A stretch of 64,000 nucleotides of DNA from Pseudomonas sp. SID14000 (GCF_002165135.1 NZ_NFZQ01000001.1:434001-498000), one strand, 5' to 3'. Shown: positions 33,778 to 43,811, numbered from the stretch's first letter. The notes: generated by a model not told the origin, from the sequence alone. Numbers and translations are program-made.

Positions 33778-35418
33778 TCAGCGGGCCGTGGCCAGCTCTT
33801 GTTGGACGCTGCCGACGGTACGTGGCCAAGGTTTACCAGCCTGGACCTTCGCTGGCAAGTTCTTGATTGCCGCAACCGCTGCGTCGCGGTTGGCGAAGTT
33901 GCCGTAAGTAACTACGTACAGCGGCTTGCCCTGCAGGTTTTTCTTGAAGTAGCGATAGTCGCCACCCTGGGCCTTGACGAAGGCCTGGGCCGAAGCCTCG
34001 GAGCTGGTGCCCAGGATCTGCACCACATAATTGCCCGGTTTCTGCCCGGCATACCAGCCACTGTTGCCGCTACCACCGGCTGCCGGCTTCTCGGCAGGCT
34101 TGGCGGCCGGCTTGGCCACGGCGACCTGGGTCGGTGCTGGTGCAGGCTTGGCAGGCGCAACCGGCTTGGCAGGCTGGGTTGCAACAGGTTTTGGCGCAGG
34201 CGCAACCGGCTGTGGTTGTGGTTGCGGCTGCACCGGCTGGGCCGGCGCCGTGGCTACAGGCTGGGCAGGTACCGGTGCCGGGCCTGCCGGCACACCTTGC
34301 GGCGGCGCGATGGTGGTCACGGTTGGCGGCGGGTTGCCTGGCTGCAGGGCGGTATCACCGGCCGGGCTCCCCTCTTCACCCTCACCCATGCCCGCGGCCT
34401 GGGCCAGCGGTTCGCGCATCACCGGTTGCGACTGGCCAACCAGCGGCAACGGCATCGGCTGGGACGAACCCGAAAACTCGATGGCCGGGTTGCCACCATT
34501 GGCCTGACCCTCGCCAAGCGGCAACTGGGCCTGGGCGGCCGGCGCTTCGACGGGCGCCTTGTCACCTTTCTTCGGCATCAACACCGCGGCCGCAACGGCG
34601 ACCACAACCACAGCGGACAGCGCGAGCACATGTTTTTTAGGCATCTTGAACCCCATGGATGGTCGCTTGGCCGTCGAGCGGCTGGCGATCATGGCTTCGA
34701 TCAAAGTGTCACGGGCGACCTGGTTGATGTTGCCAGGCCAGCCGTCGGAGTTTTCATGGATATCGGCGATCTGTTCACGGCTGAACACCTCGATGCCCCG
34801 GCCAGCACCTTCCAGGCGCTGCTCCAGGTACTCGCGGGTTTCTTCTTCACTGTAGGGGGCGAGCTCGATGATGTGGAAGCGTTCTTCCTCGACATTGATC
34901 TCCTCCAGCCCGGCAATCAGCGACGGCTCACCGAACAGGAACACATGCGGGCGCCCTTCCGGTACACCCGCCGCCAATTCCAGCAACGCTTGGAGTGCCG
35001 ACTCGTCGAGTTGTTCCGCATCGTCCACCAGCAAATACACTTCCTGGCCGGTCAGTGCCAGTTGCACTACCTTGGCCAGGATCGCCTGCATTTCGGCCTG
35101 GGCCACATCCAGGTTCTGCGCAACCTGGCCGAGTACGCTGGCGGCATCGCTGGCGCCACGGGCGGACACCACCACACTCTGCACCGCCTGCTTGTTGGTG
35201 CTGGCCACCAGGGCCTGGCGCAGCAGCGTCTTGCCGCTGCCCAACGGGCCGCTGACAACCAGCATCAGCTGGCTGTAGCGCGCCAGGTGGTGCAGTTGGC
35301 CGAGCACAGGCTTGCGCTGGGCCGGGAAAAACTTGAAGCCGGGCACGCGGGGTGCGAACGGATCGTGGCTCAACTGGTAATGGTCGAGAAAGGCCTCATC
35401 GGCATGCAAACTGGTCAT
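33778..35418 (-). CDS. damX: DamX-like SPOR-domain protein with N-terminal AAA ATPase
   Basis: 546 residues. An AAA-type (GspA-like) domain covers about 1-250 with Walker A GPLGSGKT at 57-64 and Walker B LLVDDAEQLDE. One membrane helix follows (HVLALSAVVVVAVAAAVLM, about 263-282), then a Pro/Ala/Gln-rich periplasmic linker. A C-terminal SPOR domain (about 465-540; WYAGQKPGNYVVQILGTSSEASAQAFV) binds denuded peptidoglycan at division septa. E. coli DamX lacks the full ATPase part but shares the aroK-aroB-damX gene order, which holds here. Role in division inferred from the domain and context. Confidence 0.9.
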   Translation of the reverse strand: MTSLHADEAFLDHYQLSHDPFAPRVPGFKFFPAQRKPVLGQLHHLARYSQLMLVVSGPLGSGKTLLRQALVASTNKQAVQSVVVSARGASDAASVLGQVAQNLDVAQAEMQAILAKVVQLALTGQEVYLLVDDAEQLDESALQALLELAAGVPEGRPHVFLFGEPSLIAGLEEINVEEERFHIIELAPYSEEETREYLEQRLEGAGRGIEVFSREQIADIHENSDGWPGNINQVARDTLIEAMIASRSTAKRPSMGFKMPKKHVLALSAVVVVAVAAAVLMPKKGDKAPVEAPAAQAQLPLGEGQANGGNPAIEFSGSSQPMPLPLVGQSQPVMREPLAQAAGMGEGEEGSPAGDTALQPGNPPPTVTTIAPPQGVPAGPAPVPAQPVATAPAQPVQPQPQPQPVAPAPKPVATQPAKPVAPAKPAPAPTQVAVAKPAAKPAEKPAAGGSGNSGWYAGQKPGNYVVQILGTSSEASAQAFVKAQGGDYRYFKKNLQGKPLYVVTYGNFANRDAAVAAIKNLPAKVQAGKPWPRTVGSVQQELATAR

Positions 35419-35433
35419 TGCGCTGTCACAACC

Positions 35434-36531
35434 TCAAAGCTGGGCCACGATCGCGCGGTAATCCGCCGACAACGTGGCCTGTAAAATCTCTTTCGGATAG
35501 TCGTCGGTCACGACGGCCTCGCCCATCTGGCGCAACAGCACCAGACGCAGACGGCCGTCGAGCACCTTCTTGTCGACCGCCATGTGCTCCATGAAATGCG
35601 CCGGGGTCATTTCCTGTGGTGGCACCACCGGCAAACCTGCGTCCTGCAACAGGCGGATTCCGCGATCGCGCTCGGCCTGGTCGATCCAGCCAAGGCGCAT
35701 GGACATCTCCAGGGCCATCACCGTGCCTGCCGCCACGGCTTCGCCATGCAGCCACACGCCGTAACCCATGTGAGTCTCGATGGCATGCCCGAAGGTATGC
35801 CCCAGGTTCAGCGTGGCGCGTACGCCAGACTCGCGCTCGTCGGCACCTACCACTGCGGCCTTGGCCGCGCAGGAGCGGCGGATGGCTTCGGTCAGCGCTG
35901 CCGGCTCCAGGGCACGCAATGCCTGCATATTGTCCTCGAGCCAGGCGAGGAACGGCTTGTCGCAGATCAGGCCGTACTTGATCACTTCGGCCAGACCTGC
36001 GGACAGCTCGCGCGCCGGCAGGGTCTTGAGAGTGGTAGTGTCGATCAGCACTGCATTGGGCTGGTAGAAGGCACCGACCATGTTCTTGCCCAGCGGGTGG
36101 TTGATACCGGTCTTGCCGCCGACCGAGGAATCGACCTGGGACAGCAGGGTAGTCGGCACCTGGATGAAATCGACGCCGCGCTGATAGCAGGCGGCGGCGA
36201 AGCCGGCCATGTCCCCGATCACGCCGCCGCCCAGGGCGACCACGGTGGTGCGGCGGTCGTGCCGTGCAGTCAGCAGGCCATCGAAGATCAGCTGTAGGGT
36301 TTCCCAGTTCTTGTGGGCTTCGCCATCGGGCAATACCACCGGCAGCACCGAATAGGCACCCAGGGTCTTGCTCAAACGCTCGAGATACAGGGGGGCGACG
36401 GTCTCGTTGGAAACGATGGCAACCTGCCGCCCGGCGATGTGCGGCGCCAGCAGCTCGGGCTGGTCCAGCAGGCCTTCGCCAATGTAGATCGGGTAGCTAC
36501 GCTCGCCCAGGTCGACCTTTAATGTCTGCAT
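35434..36531 (-). CDS. aroB: 3-dehydroquinate synthase
   Basis: 365 residues from the ATG at 36531. It converts DAHP to 3-dehydroquinate, step two of the shikimate pathway, using NAD+ and a divalent metal. Motifs are the NAD-binding [24 protein letters not shown] near 93-116, [27 protein letters not shown], and the zinc histidines in [12 protein letters not shown]. It lies 96 bases after aroK and 15 before damX, an operon shared with E. coli. Confidence 0.97.
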   Translation of the reverse strand: MQTLKVDLGERSYPIYIGEGLLDQPELLAPHIAGRQVAIVSNETVAPLYLERLSKTLGAYSVLPVVLPDGEAHKNWETLQLIFDGLLTARHDRRTTVVALGGGVIGDMAGFAAACYQRGVDFIQVPTTLLSQVDSSVGGKTGINHPLGKNMVGAFYQPNAVLIDTTTLKTLPARELSAGLAEVIKYGLICDKPFLAWLEDNMQALRALEPAALTEAIRRSCAAKAAVVGADERESGVRATLNLGHTFGHAIETHMGYGVWLHGEAVAAGTVMALEMSMRLGWIDQAERDRGIRLLQDAGLPVVPPQEMTPAHFMEHMAVDKKVLDGRLRLVLLRQMGEAVVTDDYPKEILQATLSADYRAIVAQL

Positions 36532-36627
36532 GTATCCCCACAATGTACTTGGGCGCGGCGCCGTTCGGGCGCCCACGCGGTAACGTTGAACCTCGCCTCG
36601 GCGCTGGTGGCCGAGAATAGTCCCAGG

Positions 36628-37146
36628 CTAACGGGGCGGCAACTGCTGCAAGCGCTCGAGAATATCGATCACCACCATGCGTGGCGGCCGCTCGTCGGTT
36701 TCTACCACCAGGTCGGCGATCTCACGATAGAGCGGATCGCGGGCTTCCAGCAGGGCGCGCAAGGTCGCCTCGGGATTGGCGGTGCGCAGCAGGGGGCGAT
36801 TGCGATCACGCGCGGTGCGGCCAACCTGCTGTTCAACCGAAGCATGCAGGTAGATCACCCGACCACCCTTGTGCAGCGCCTGGCGGTTGGCTTCGCGCAT
36901 AACCGCACCACCACCGGTCGCCAGGACAACGCCGTCGAGTGCGCACAGCTCGGCGATCATCGCCTGCTCGCGGTCACGAAAACCCGGCTCGCCTTCCTTG
37001 TCGAAAATCCACGGGATGTTGGCGCCGCATCGCAGTTCGATTTCCTTGTCGGAATCCTTGAACAGCAGGCGCAGCTCTTTGGCCAATAGGCGTCCGATGG
37101 TGCTTTTACCAGCGCCCATGGGCCCCACAAGTATCAAATTTCGCAC
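36628..37146 (-). CDS. aroK: Shikimate kinase
   Basis: 172 residues. It phosphorylates shikimate with ATP. Walker [10 protein letters not shown] is at 8-16, the substrate-binding DSDKEIE near 32-38, GEPGFRDRE near 52-60 and the glycine loop ATGGGAVMR near 77-85. It lies 4 bases after pilQ, so aroK, aroB and damX may be read through from the pil transcript, as the pilMNOPQ-aroKB order is old in gammaproteobacteria. Confidence 0.96.
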   Translation of the reverse strand: MRNLILVGPMGAGKSTIGRLLAKELRLLFKDSDKEIELRCGANIPWIFDKEGEPGFRDREQAMIAELCALDGVVLATGGGAVMREANRQALHKGGRVIYLHASVEQQVGRTARDRNRPLLRTANPEATLRALLEARDPLYREIADLVVETDERPPRMVVIDILERLQQLPPR

Positions 37147-37150
37147 AGAA

Positions 37151-38419
37151 TCAACGACTCACAGCAATCGCCTGGTCACTCATGATACGCGGAGTCAGGA
37201 AGACCAGCAGCTCGGATTTTTTCTCTTGTAATGCATCGCGTCGAAACAGCCGCCCAACATACGGCAGATCACCGAAAAATGGCACCTTGTCGACAATATT
37301 GTTTTGCGAAGTCGAGTACACGCCACCGATCACGATCGTTTCGCCATCAGCCACGCGAACCTTGGCATTTACCTCGTTCTTGCGGATCGGCGGTACATTG
37401 TTCAAGGCATTGACGTAGTCCGGCTCGTCCTTGGTCACCCTGACGGTCATGATCACCTTGTTGTCCGGGGTGATCTGCGGGGTCACCTCCAGGGACAGCG
37501 AGGCTTCGCGGAACGCTACCGAGGTGGCGCCACTCTTGCTGGTTTCCTGGTATGGCACCTCGGTGCCCTTGAGGATCCTGGCCGTTTCCTTGTCGGCCGT
37601 GACTACCTTGGGCTGCGAGATGATCTCGCCGTTACCGCTCTTTTCCATGGCACTGAGCTCCAGGTCGAGCAGCACGCCGCCGCGCAGCAGCCCCAGGCCG
37701 ACGCTGCTGCCCACGCGCTCCACCCCAAGGTCGACGAACAGGTCCTTGCCCGGCTGCGGGTTTTCAACGTATAGCGGCGCTCCCCAGCGTACCCCCAGGC
37801 TTTTCTCGTAATCGACGTTGGCCTCGACGATACGCGCCTCGATCGCCACCTGGCGCACCGGCACGTCCAGCTGCGCCACCAGTTGCCGCAACTCGGCAAG
37901 GCGCTCGGCAGGCTGGTGCACCACCAGCGTATTGGTGCGTTCATCGACACTCAGGCTACCCCGCCCGGTGAGGATGCCGTCATCCGCCAGGCTCGCCAGC
38001 AGCAGCTCCGCCAGCTCGGCGGCCTTGGCGTGATGGATGGGCAACAGCTCCCGGCGCAACGGCTGCAACTGCGCATCCAGCGTCTGGCCCACGCGGGCAT
38101 CGACAGACTGCGCGGCAAACTCGGCCGCAGGGGCCACCAGCAGCACATTACCCTCCTGGCGCCGGACCAGGCCCTTGCTGCGCAGCACCAGCTCCAGCGC
38201 CTGGTCCCACGGCACATCCTGCAAACGCAAGGTGACGCTACCCTGCACGGCATCACTGGCGACCAGGTTGACCCCGGCATAGTCAGCCAGTACCTGCAGC
38301 ACCGAGCGCACTTCCACATCCTGGAAGTTCAGCGTCAGTGGTTCACCCTGATACGGCACCGCCGACGCCAGCGGGATCGGCAGCAGGGCCGCCAGCCCCC
38401 ATTTCATCAACTTTTTCAT
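37151..38419 (-). CDS. pilQ: Short PilQ-type secretin
   Basis: 422 residues from the ATG at 38419, starting a signal peptide ([20 protein letters not shown]). It forms the outer-membrane ring through which type IV pili leave the cell. After the signal are the STN/N0 domain ([26 protein letters not shown]), the N1 domain ([21 protein letters not shown]), and the secretin core with [15 protein letters not shown] strand, [14 protein letters not shown] and [27 protein letters not shown] near the end. P. aeruginosa PilQ is about 714 residues and has N-terminal AMIN repeats that bind peptidoglycan; these are missing here. Its start overlaps the PilOP gene by 77 bases. Confidence 0.88.
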   Translation of the reverse strand: MKKLMKWGLAALLPIPLASAVPYQGEPLTLNFQDVEVRSVLQVLADYAGVNLVASDAVQGSVTLRLQDVPWDQALELVLRSKGLVRRQEGNVLLVAPAAEFAAQSVDARVGQTLDAQLQPLRRELLPIHHAKAAELAELLLASLADDGILTGRGSLSVDERTNTLVVHQPAERLAELRQLVAQLDVPVRQVAIEARIVEANVDYEKSLGVRWGAPLYVENPQPGKDLFVDLGVERVGSSVGLGLLRGGVLLDLELSAMEKSGNGEIISQPKVVTADKETARILKGTEVPYQETSKSGATSVAFREASLSLEVTPQITPDNKVIMTVRVTKDEPDYVNALNNVPPIRKNEVNAKVRVADGETIVIGGVYSTSQNNIVDKVPFFGDLPYVGRLFRRDALQEKKSELLVFLTPRIMSDQAIAVSR

Positions 38420-39359
38420 CTTGGTCCGGGGCCTCCTTGCCCAGGCGCTTTGCAAGGGTTATGAATGCCGTGCGTTCCTGCCACACTCCTGCCATGAACA
38501 GCCGTTCGCGTACTTCGACATGGCTTTGCTCGACCTTAGCCACCACACCCTGGTCACGCCCGACCCGGTCCCCCGGACGCACGCGATAAAGCCTGCCAGC
38601 CGCCATTAGCAGAGCTTCGTGCGCCGCCCCACGCGACAGGCTGCCGACCATCTCCAGCTGCGCCAAAGGCACGCCGGCTAACCCGGAGCCCGTCAATCGC
38701 GTCGACCCGGGCGCAAACAGGTCGACTGCGGGCGCTGCCGTCACACCCCTGGCTGGCATGCGCGCAAGCACAGCAGGTGCCGGCATGGGTGCCAGCGCCT
38801 GATAGGCATCAACCCGCACCTGCAGGCGCAGCAGGCCAGGCTGGCCATCGGCCGCAGCCAGCTTCAGGTCACCACTGCGTAGCACACGCGCCTGGCCCAA
38901 CCAGTCGTCCAGCCACTGGCGCAAGGCCGCGTAACGCCCCACCACCTGTAGCTCCAGCGGTACCTTGCGGAAACCGGCCTGTTGTTCGCCTTCATGTACA
39001 TCGAACCGCTCGATGAGCAAGCCATGCGCATGCCCCGAAGCCGCCAGGCGGTCGAGCAGGTCGCTCATGCCCTCCCCGGCCGCCAGGTACCAGTGCGCCT
39101 CCTGCAAGCGTTGCTCGGCAATGGCCACCGACGCCTGGAGCTGCTCCAGCGCCGCCAGCTGCACCAGGCTGGCTGACTGTCGTTCGTTCAGCTCGGCGCG
39201 CCGAGCCTCCTCCTGTGCCTGCTGCTGCAACACTGTCGGCAGACGTATCACGCAGCCAAGGCCGAACAACACCACGGCCACCAACAATGGCGCCAGTTGC
39301 CTGAAGCAGCTGGAGCGCTCGGCCACGGCCAGCCAGCCGAGCAACTGTGCCGCATTCAC
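38343..39359 (-). CDS. Fused PilO-PilP type IV pilus alignment protein
   Basis: 338 residues, too long for PilO (~207) and carrying both parts. Residues 1-45 have a cytoplasmic stub and one membrane helix (LAPLLVAVVLFGLGCVI). A coiled coil (LNERQSASLVQLAALEQLQASVAIAEQRLQEA) and the ferredoxin-like PilO domain (PLELQVVGRYAALRQWLDDWLG) reach to about 185. From about 215 the PilP pattern appears (VDLFAPGS...LAQLEMVGSLSRGAAHEALLMAAGRLYRVRPGDRVGRDQGVVAKVEQSHVEVRE...WQERTAFITL). Separate PilP is a lipoprotein; here no lipobox is seen, so PilP is tethered through PilO. The ATG overlaps the pilN stop by 4 bases. Confidence 0.8.
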   Translation of the reverse strand: MNAAQLLGWLAVAERSSCFRQLAPLLVAVVLFGLGCVIRLPTVLQQQAQEEARRAELNERQSASLVQLAALEQLQASVAIAEQRLQEAHWYLAAGEGMSDLLDRLAASGHAHGLLIERFDVHEGEQQAGFRKVPLELQVVGRYAALRQWLDDWLGQARVLRSGDLKLAAADGQPGLLRLQVRVDAYQALAPMPAPAVLARMPARGVTAAPAVDLFAPGSTRLTGSGLAGVPLAQLEMVGSLSRGAAHEALLMAAGRLYRVRPGDRVGRDQGVVAKVEQSHVEVRERLFMAGVWQERTAFITLAKRLGKEAPDQDEKVDEMGAGGPAADPAGVGGAVSG

Positions 39360-39892
39360 GACCAGAACGCCGAAACGCGGGCGCCAAGCAGGAATTCATC
39401 GCCGTCCGGCAGGCTCCTGATGCGCTTGAGCTCCAGACCGAGCAACGCACTCGAGCGGCTCAGATCACGCATGAACTGCGCGACCACGGCAGCGGACGTG
39501 GCCAGCCCGGTCATCTGCAGGCGACCGTCTTCCAGGCTGAGGTCGAGCAGTTGCACACCCACTGGCAACGCCCTCTCGAGGTCAGCGAACACGCCAACCA
39601 GGACATCCTGATGAGCGCGCAGGCCTTCCAGCGCCGCAGCACGTGCCAGTAGCGCCTCATGCTGCGCACGCACGCCGGCCAGCGGCTGCAATTGCTCGCC
39701 CAACACTTCAAGGGCTGCCTGGCGCCGGCTATTGGCCAGCGCCTGCTGCTGCCCGCGCTGGCGGGCCAACTGGTCAACCAGCGTCACGGCACACAGGGCC
39801 AGCAGCGCGCCGGCGACCAGTCGCCTGCGAAAACAGCGCAACGCCGCCTGGCGCTGCCGTTCGCGCCAGGGCAAAAGGTTCAGGCGCATCAT
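39356..39892 (-). CDS. pilN: Type IV pilus inner-membrane protein PilN
   Basis: 178 residues from the ATG at 39892, whose ATGA overlaps the pilM stop. The conserved N-terminus MMRLNLLPWRERQRQ is the PilN peptide that docks into PilM. One helix follows (LVAGALLALCAVTLVDQLA), then a coiled coil and a ferredoxin-like domain (RALPVGVQLLDLSLEDGRLQMTGLATSAAVVAQFMRDLSRS). It is part of the inner-membrane alignment complex with PilM, PilO and PilP. Confidence 0.9.
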   Translation of the reverse strand: MMRLNLLPWRERQRQAALRCFRRRLVAGALLALCAVTLVDQLARQRGQQQALANSRRQAALEVLGEQLQPLAGVRAQHEALLARAAALEGLRAHQDVLVGVFADLERALPVGVQLLDLSLEDGRLQMTGLATSAAVVAQFMRDLSRSSALLGLELKRIRSLPDGDEFLLGARVSAFWS

Positions 39893-40770
39893 CGGCGCAA
39901 CCCTCCAAGGGCCAGGGCGCACGCCAGGATCATCGCGCCATCGACCCGTTCCAGGCCCGCTAGATCAGGCACCCGGCGACACGGCAGGTTCAACCGGGAG
40001 CCGAGGCTCTGCAGCCGGCCCGGCTCGATCGGCGAATGGCTGGCGACCAGCAGGCAATCGGGCAATGGCTCACCAACGAACAGGGCCTGCAGGCGCTCCG
40101 GCAGCGCTCCCGTTATCGTCGACATCCCCAGGCTCAGCTCAAGCCGTTGCTGCGGCCGACCCGACTGCCAGCCATAAAGGGTGGTGCCATGCGCCTCGAT
40201 ACGCAGCAGCACCAACCCCTGCTGACTGCCCTGCGGCAGCATGCGCCCCAAGGCAATGCTGTCGACCTCCACGGCCTCCAGTTGCAACCCGGCCTCCTGG
40301 ACAAGACTTTCAAGTGGCGCCAGCGCACTCTGCCGACACGCAGCCACCATTACCTCGGCGCAACCTGGCTGGACACCGGAGGCCCCCATGACCTGAAAAT
40401 CCAGGGCCAGGTCCTCCAGCGGAAACGGGAACAGCCGTTCGGCGTCAGCCAGCAGCTGCGCCTCCATTTCCGCCCCATCCTGTTCCACTGGCAGGTGGCA
40501 CAGCTTGCAGATTACCTGGTTGGCCGGCAGTGCCAGCGCTACCCGGCGCTGCCTGAGACCACTGCGTCGGTAGGCACGCCTCAAGGCAGCCACCACGGAG
40601 GCTGGCTCTGTTGCCCAATCACTGCCAGCCGCCGATTCAAACGGTTCCTCTACCGAGGCAAGCACCCTGCAGCGCCGGTTACGTCGCTGCAGTTGCACAA
40701 TACGAACGGTATCAGGGGCAATTTCCACCCCTACGAGTGAACCGGCATCCTTGCCGAAGCGTCCTAACAT
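39889..40770 (-). CDS. pilM: Type IV pilus assembly protein PilM (actin-like)
   Basis: 293 residues from the ATG at 40770. The start MLGRFGKDAGSLVGVEIAPDTVRIVQL is typical, and ALPANQVICKLCHLP with EAQLLADAERLFPFPLEDLALDFQV marks the FtsA-like fold. P. aeruginosa PilM is about 354 residues, so this one is short, and the phosphate-binding motifs are weak. It binds PilN on the cytoplasmic face. It is divergent from ponA; the frame upstream of the ATG at 40770 is not used. Confidence 0.88.
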   Translation of the reverse strand: MLGRFGKDAGSLVGVEIAPDTVRIVQLQRRNRRCRVLASVEEPFESAAGSDWATEPASVVAALRRAYRRSGLRQRRVALALPANQVICKLCHLPVEQDGAEMEAQLLADAERLFPFPLEDLALDFQVMGASGVQPGCAEVMVAACRQSALAPLESLVQEAGLQLEAVEVDSIALGRMLPQGSQQGLVLLRIEAHGTTLYGWQSGRPQQRLELSLGMSTITGALPERLQALFVGEPLPDCLLVASHSPIEPGRLQSLGSRLNLPCRRVPDLAGLERVDGAMILACALALGGLRR

Positions 40771-40961
40771 CGTGGCATCCTTGTTGTCTGTCGCCGCTGT
40801 CTGTCTCAACCCCGCGTCAACACTGGGCCGCGCCGGCCCATCAAGGCGACGGGCAGCCTGGCCGGTAACCCGGATAGACGAAAAAATGCTTATAATGCCC
40901 AGCGTTTTCTGGTCCGCTGGACCTGCGTGCAATCCACTCCCAACCTGGACACCGAAAAGCC
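40771..40961. promoter_or_regulatory. pilM-ponA divergent promoter region
   Basis: A perfect -10 hexamer TATAAT lies at 40891-40896 on the plus strand, 65 bases before ponA, next to an A run (GAAAAAATGC). The best -35 is weak. The mirrored sequence ATTATAAGC could serve pilM on the other strand. No gene is present. Confidence 0.55.
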
Positions 40962-43415
40962 TTGATACGCCTGCTGAAGTTCTTCTGGTGGTCTTCCGTC
41001 GCAGTCATCTGCGCGCTCGTACTCGGTGTGAGCGGTGCATTTCTGTATCTTAGTCCCAACCTGCCCTCGGTCGAGTCGCTCAGAAGCATCCAGTTGCAGA
41101 TCCCTCTCAGGGTGTACAGCAGCGACGGCAAGCTGATTGCCGAGTTCGGCGAAATGCGTCGCTCGCCGATTCGCTTCGCGGAAATTCCCCCACAGTTCAT
41201 CCAGGCGCTTCTGTCGGCCGAGGACGACAACTTCCTCAACCACTATGGTGTCGACCCCAGCAGCCTGATGCGCGCCGCGACCCAGCTGGTGAAAACCGGG
41301 CATATCCAGACCGGCGGCAGTACCATCACCATGCAGGTGGCGAAGAACTTCTTCCTTACCAGCGAGCGCAGCTTCTCGCGCAAGACCAACGAGATCCTGC
41401 TGGCCCTGCAGATCGAGCGTGAGCTGACCAAGGACGAGATCCTCGAGCTGTACGTGAACAAGATCTACCTGGGCAACCGCGCCTACGGCATCGACGCCGC
41501 CGCGCAGGTGTACTACGGCAAGTCGATCCGCGACGTGAGCCTGGCGCAGATGGCGATGATCGCCGGTCTGCCCAAGGCACCCTCGCGCTTCAACCCGCTG
41601 GCCAACCCGGTACGCGCCAAGGAGCGCCGCGACTGGATCCTCGGCCGCATGTACAAGCTGGGCAAGATCGACGAAGCCAGCTACCAGGCAGCCCTCGCCG
41701 AGCCGCTCAACGCCAGTTACCACGTGCCCACGCCTGAAGTGAATGCGCCCTACATCGCCGAAATGGCCCGCGCCGAAATGGTCGGCCGCTATGGCAGCGA
41801 CGCCTACACCGAAGGCTTCCGCGTCACCACCACGGTGCCCAGCGACATGCAGGAAATGGCCAACAAGGCCATCCTCAACGGCCTCTCCGACTATGACGAG
41901 CGCCACGGCTACCGCGGCCCCGAGGCTCGCTTCCCGGGCCGCACCCAGGCCGACTGGCTGCAGGAACTGGGCAAGCAGCGCAGCCTTGGCGGCCTGGAGC
42001 CGGCCATCGTCACCCAGGTCGAAAAAAACGGCCTCAAGGTGCTGACCCGTAGCGGCCAGGAAGAACTGGTCGCCTGGGACACCATGAAATGGGCGCGCCC
42101 GTTCATCAACAGCAACTCCCAGGGCCGTGCACCGCAGTCACCGGCGGACGTGGCCCAGGTCGGCGACCTGGTGCGCCTGCAGCGCCTGGAAGATGGCAAG
42201 CTCAAGTTCAGCCAGGTACCTGGCGCGCAGAGTGCGCTGGTCACCCTCGACCCTTACAACGGCGCCATCCGCGCTCTGGTCGGCGGCTTCTCGTTCGAGC
42301 AGAGCAACTACAACCGCGCCATGCAGGCCAAGCGTCAACCGGGCTCGAGCTTCAAGCCGTTCGTCTACAGTGCCGCGCTGGATAGTGGCTATACCGCATC
42401 CAGCCTGGTCAACGACGCTCCGATCGTGTTCGTCGACGAGTACCTGGACAAGGTCTGGCGGCCAAAGAACGATACCAACACCTTCCTGGGCCCGATCCGC
42501 ATGCGCGAGGCGCTGTACAAGTCGCGCAACCTGGTATCGATCCGCCTGTTGCAGGCCATGGGCGTGGACCGCACCATCGACTACATCGCCAAGTTCGGTT
42601 TCAACAAGCAGGACCTGCCACGCAACCTGTCGCTGGCACTGGGCACCGCCACCCTGACCCCGATGGAAATCGCCACCGGGTGGAGCACCTTTGCCAACGG
42701 CGGCTACAAGATCACCCCGTACCTGATCGAGCGCATCGAAAGCCGCAACGGCGAGACGCTGTTCACGGCAAACCCTGCCCGGGTACCGCAAGGCGCCGAG
42801 GACCAGGCAGGCCTGGCCGCACCCGAACAGCCGATCAGCACTGTAGCCATGCCGGGTGAGGCACCCGCTGCCTTCAACCAGGTGACGCCTGCAGCGCAGG
42901 CGCCGGCCGCGGCCGAGCGGATCATCGACGCTCGCACCACCTACATCCTCACCAGCATGCTGCAGGACGTGATCAAGCGCGGTACCGGCCGCCGGGCGCT
43001 GGCCTTGGGCCGCACCGACCTGGCAGGCAAGACCGGCACCACCAACGAGTCCAAGGACGCCTGGTTCTCCGGCTACAACGCCGACTACGTGACCACCGTG
43101 TGGGTCGGTTTCGACCAGCCCGAAACCCTTGGTCGCCGCGAATACGGCGGCACGGTGGCACTACCGATCTGGATGAGTTTCATGGGTGCGGCGCTCAAGG
43201 ACAAGCCCGAACACGCGCCTGCAGAGCCGGAGGGCATCCTCAGCCTGCGCGTGGATCCGGTCAGTGGCCGCGCGGCCTCGCCGAGCACACCGAATGCCTA
43301 CTTCGAGCTGTTCAAGGCCGAAGACTCGCCGCCGTCGGTGGACGAACTGGGCACTGGCGCGACACCGGGCAGCCCGCTGCCGGCGGATGAAGCGGCGCCG
43401 ATGGATCTGTTCTGA
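40962..43415 (+). CDS. ponA: Penicillin-binding protein 1A (bifunctional)
   Basis: 817 residues from a TTG start at 40962, which gives the family's MIRLLKFFWW beginning with a membrane helix at about 8-30. The glycosyltransferase domain has its catalytic Glu87 in SAEDDNFLNHYG, then GGSTITMQVAKNFFL and KDEILELYVNKIYLGNRAYGI. An OB-like insert lies near 320-420. The transpeptidase domain has SSFK at 462-465, SRN-type SRNLVSIRLLQ, and KTGT at 690-693. It polymerises and cross-links peptidoglycan at the inner membrane. The pil cluster and ponA being divergent is a fixed arrangement in gammaproteobacteria. The C-terminal tail is Pro/Ala-rich. Confidence 0.96.
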   Translation: MIRLLKFFWWSSVAVICALVLGVSGAFLYLSPNLPSVESLRSIQLQIPLRVYSSDGKLIAEFGEMRRSPIRFAEIPPQFIQALLSAEDDNFLNHYGVDPSSLMRAATQLVKTGHIQTGGSTITMQVAKNFFLTSERSFSRKTNEILLALQIERELTKDEILELYVNKIYLGNRAYGIDAAAQVYYGKSIRDVSLAQMAMIAGLPKAPSRFNPLANPVRAKERRDWILGRMYKLGKIDEASYQAALAEPLNASYHVPTPEVNAPYIAEMARAEMVGRYGSDAYTEGFRVTTTVPSDMQEMANKAILNGLSDYDERHGYRGPEARFPGRTQADWLQELGKQRSLGGLEPAIVTQVEKNGLKVLTRSGQEELVAWDTMKWARPFINSNSQGRAPQSPADVAQVGDLVRLQRLEDGKLKFSQVPGAQSALVTLDPYNGAIRALVGGFSFEQSNYNRAMQAKRQPGSSFKPFVYSAALDSGYTASSLVNDAPIVFVDEYLDKVWRPKNDTNTFLGPIRMREALYKSRNLVSIRLLQAMGVDRTIDYIAKFGFNKQDLPRNLSLALGTATLTPMEIATGWSTFANGGYKITPYLIERIESRNGETLFTANPARVPQGAEDQAGLAAPEQPISTVAMPGEAPAAFNQVTPAAQAPAAAERIIDARTTYILTSMLQDVIKRGTGRRALALGRTDLAGKTGTTNESKDAWFSGYNADYVTTVWVGFDQPETLGRREYGGTVALPIWMSFMGAALKDKPEHAPAEPEGILSLRVDPVSGRAASPSTPNAYFELFKAEDSPPSVDELGTGATPGSPLPADEAAPMDLF

Positions 43416-43478
43416 CCTTGCTTTAAAGCCTGGGGGCTGGCAGCTGCTCGCCTCAGGATTTAGGTGATGCACAAATCT

Positions 43479-43720
43479 AGCGCCGCCCGCGCGGCGCTTC
43501 GCGGCACAAGGCCGCTCCCACATTTGTTGCAACGTGCCGAACCTGTCAGGCCATGGTTGCCCGCCTTGGTGCATGACTTGAGGCAGACAAGGCGGCATCA
43601 GTGCCCAGCTCAGAATCCAGTCATGCCAACAAGGCTGACAACCATGGCCTAACAGACATGGCCACGTTGCAACAAATGTGGGAGCGGGCTTGCCCCGCGA
43701 AGCGCCGCGCGGGCGGCGCT
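43479..43720. repeat. Large near-perfect inverted repeat (~240 bp)
   Basis: Left arm from AGCGCCGCCCGCGCGGCGCT matches the reverse complement of the right arm ending in AGCGCCGCGCGGGCGGCGCT for roughly 105 bases with about 15-20 differences. Conserved blocks include CGCTCCCACATTTGTTGCAA and AGGCCATGGTTG. REP-type cores (GGCACAAGGCCGCTCCCACA and TGTGGGAGCGGGCTTGCCCC) sit inside the arms. It could be an extended BIME or a MITE. No coding frame and no target duplication are clear. Confidence 0.85.
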
Positions 43721-43780
43721 CGATCTCCCAGGCGCAAAAACTGCTGCGGCGAACCCCTACCGCCCTGACACATTCCCACA

Positions 43781-43811
43781 AAAAAGCCCCGACTCTTGCG
43801 AGCCGGGGCTT
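43781..43811 (-). terminator. Terminator of maeB
   Basis: AAGCCCCG/CGGGGCTT-type stem (AAGCCCC...GGGGCTT) followed by six T on the minus strand, 22 bases after the maeB stop. Confidence 0.85.
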
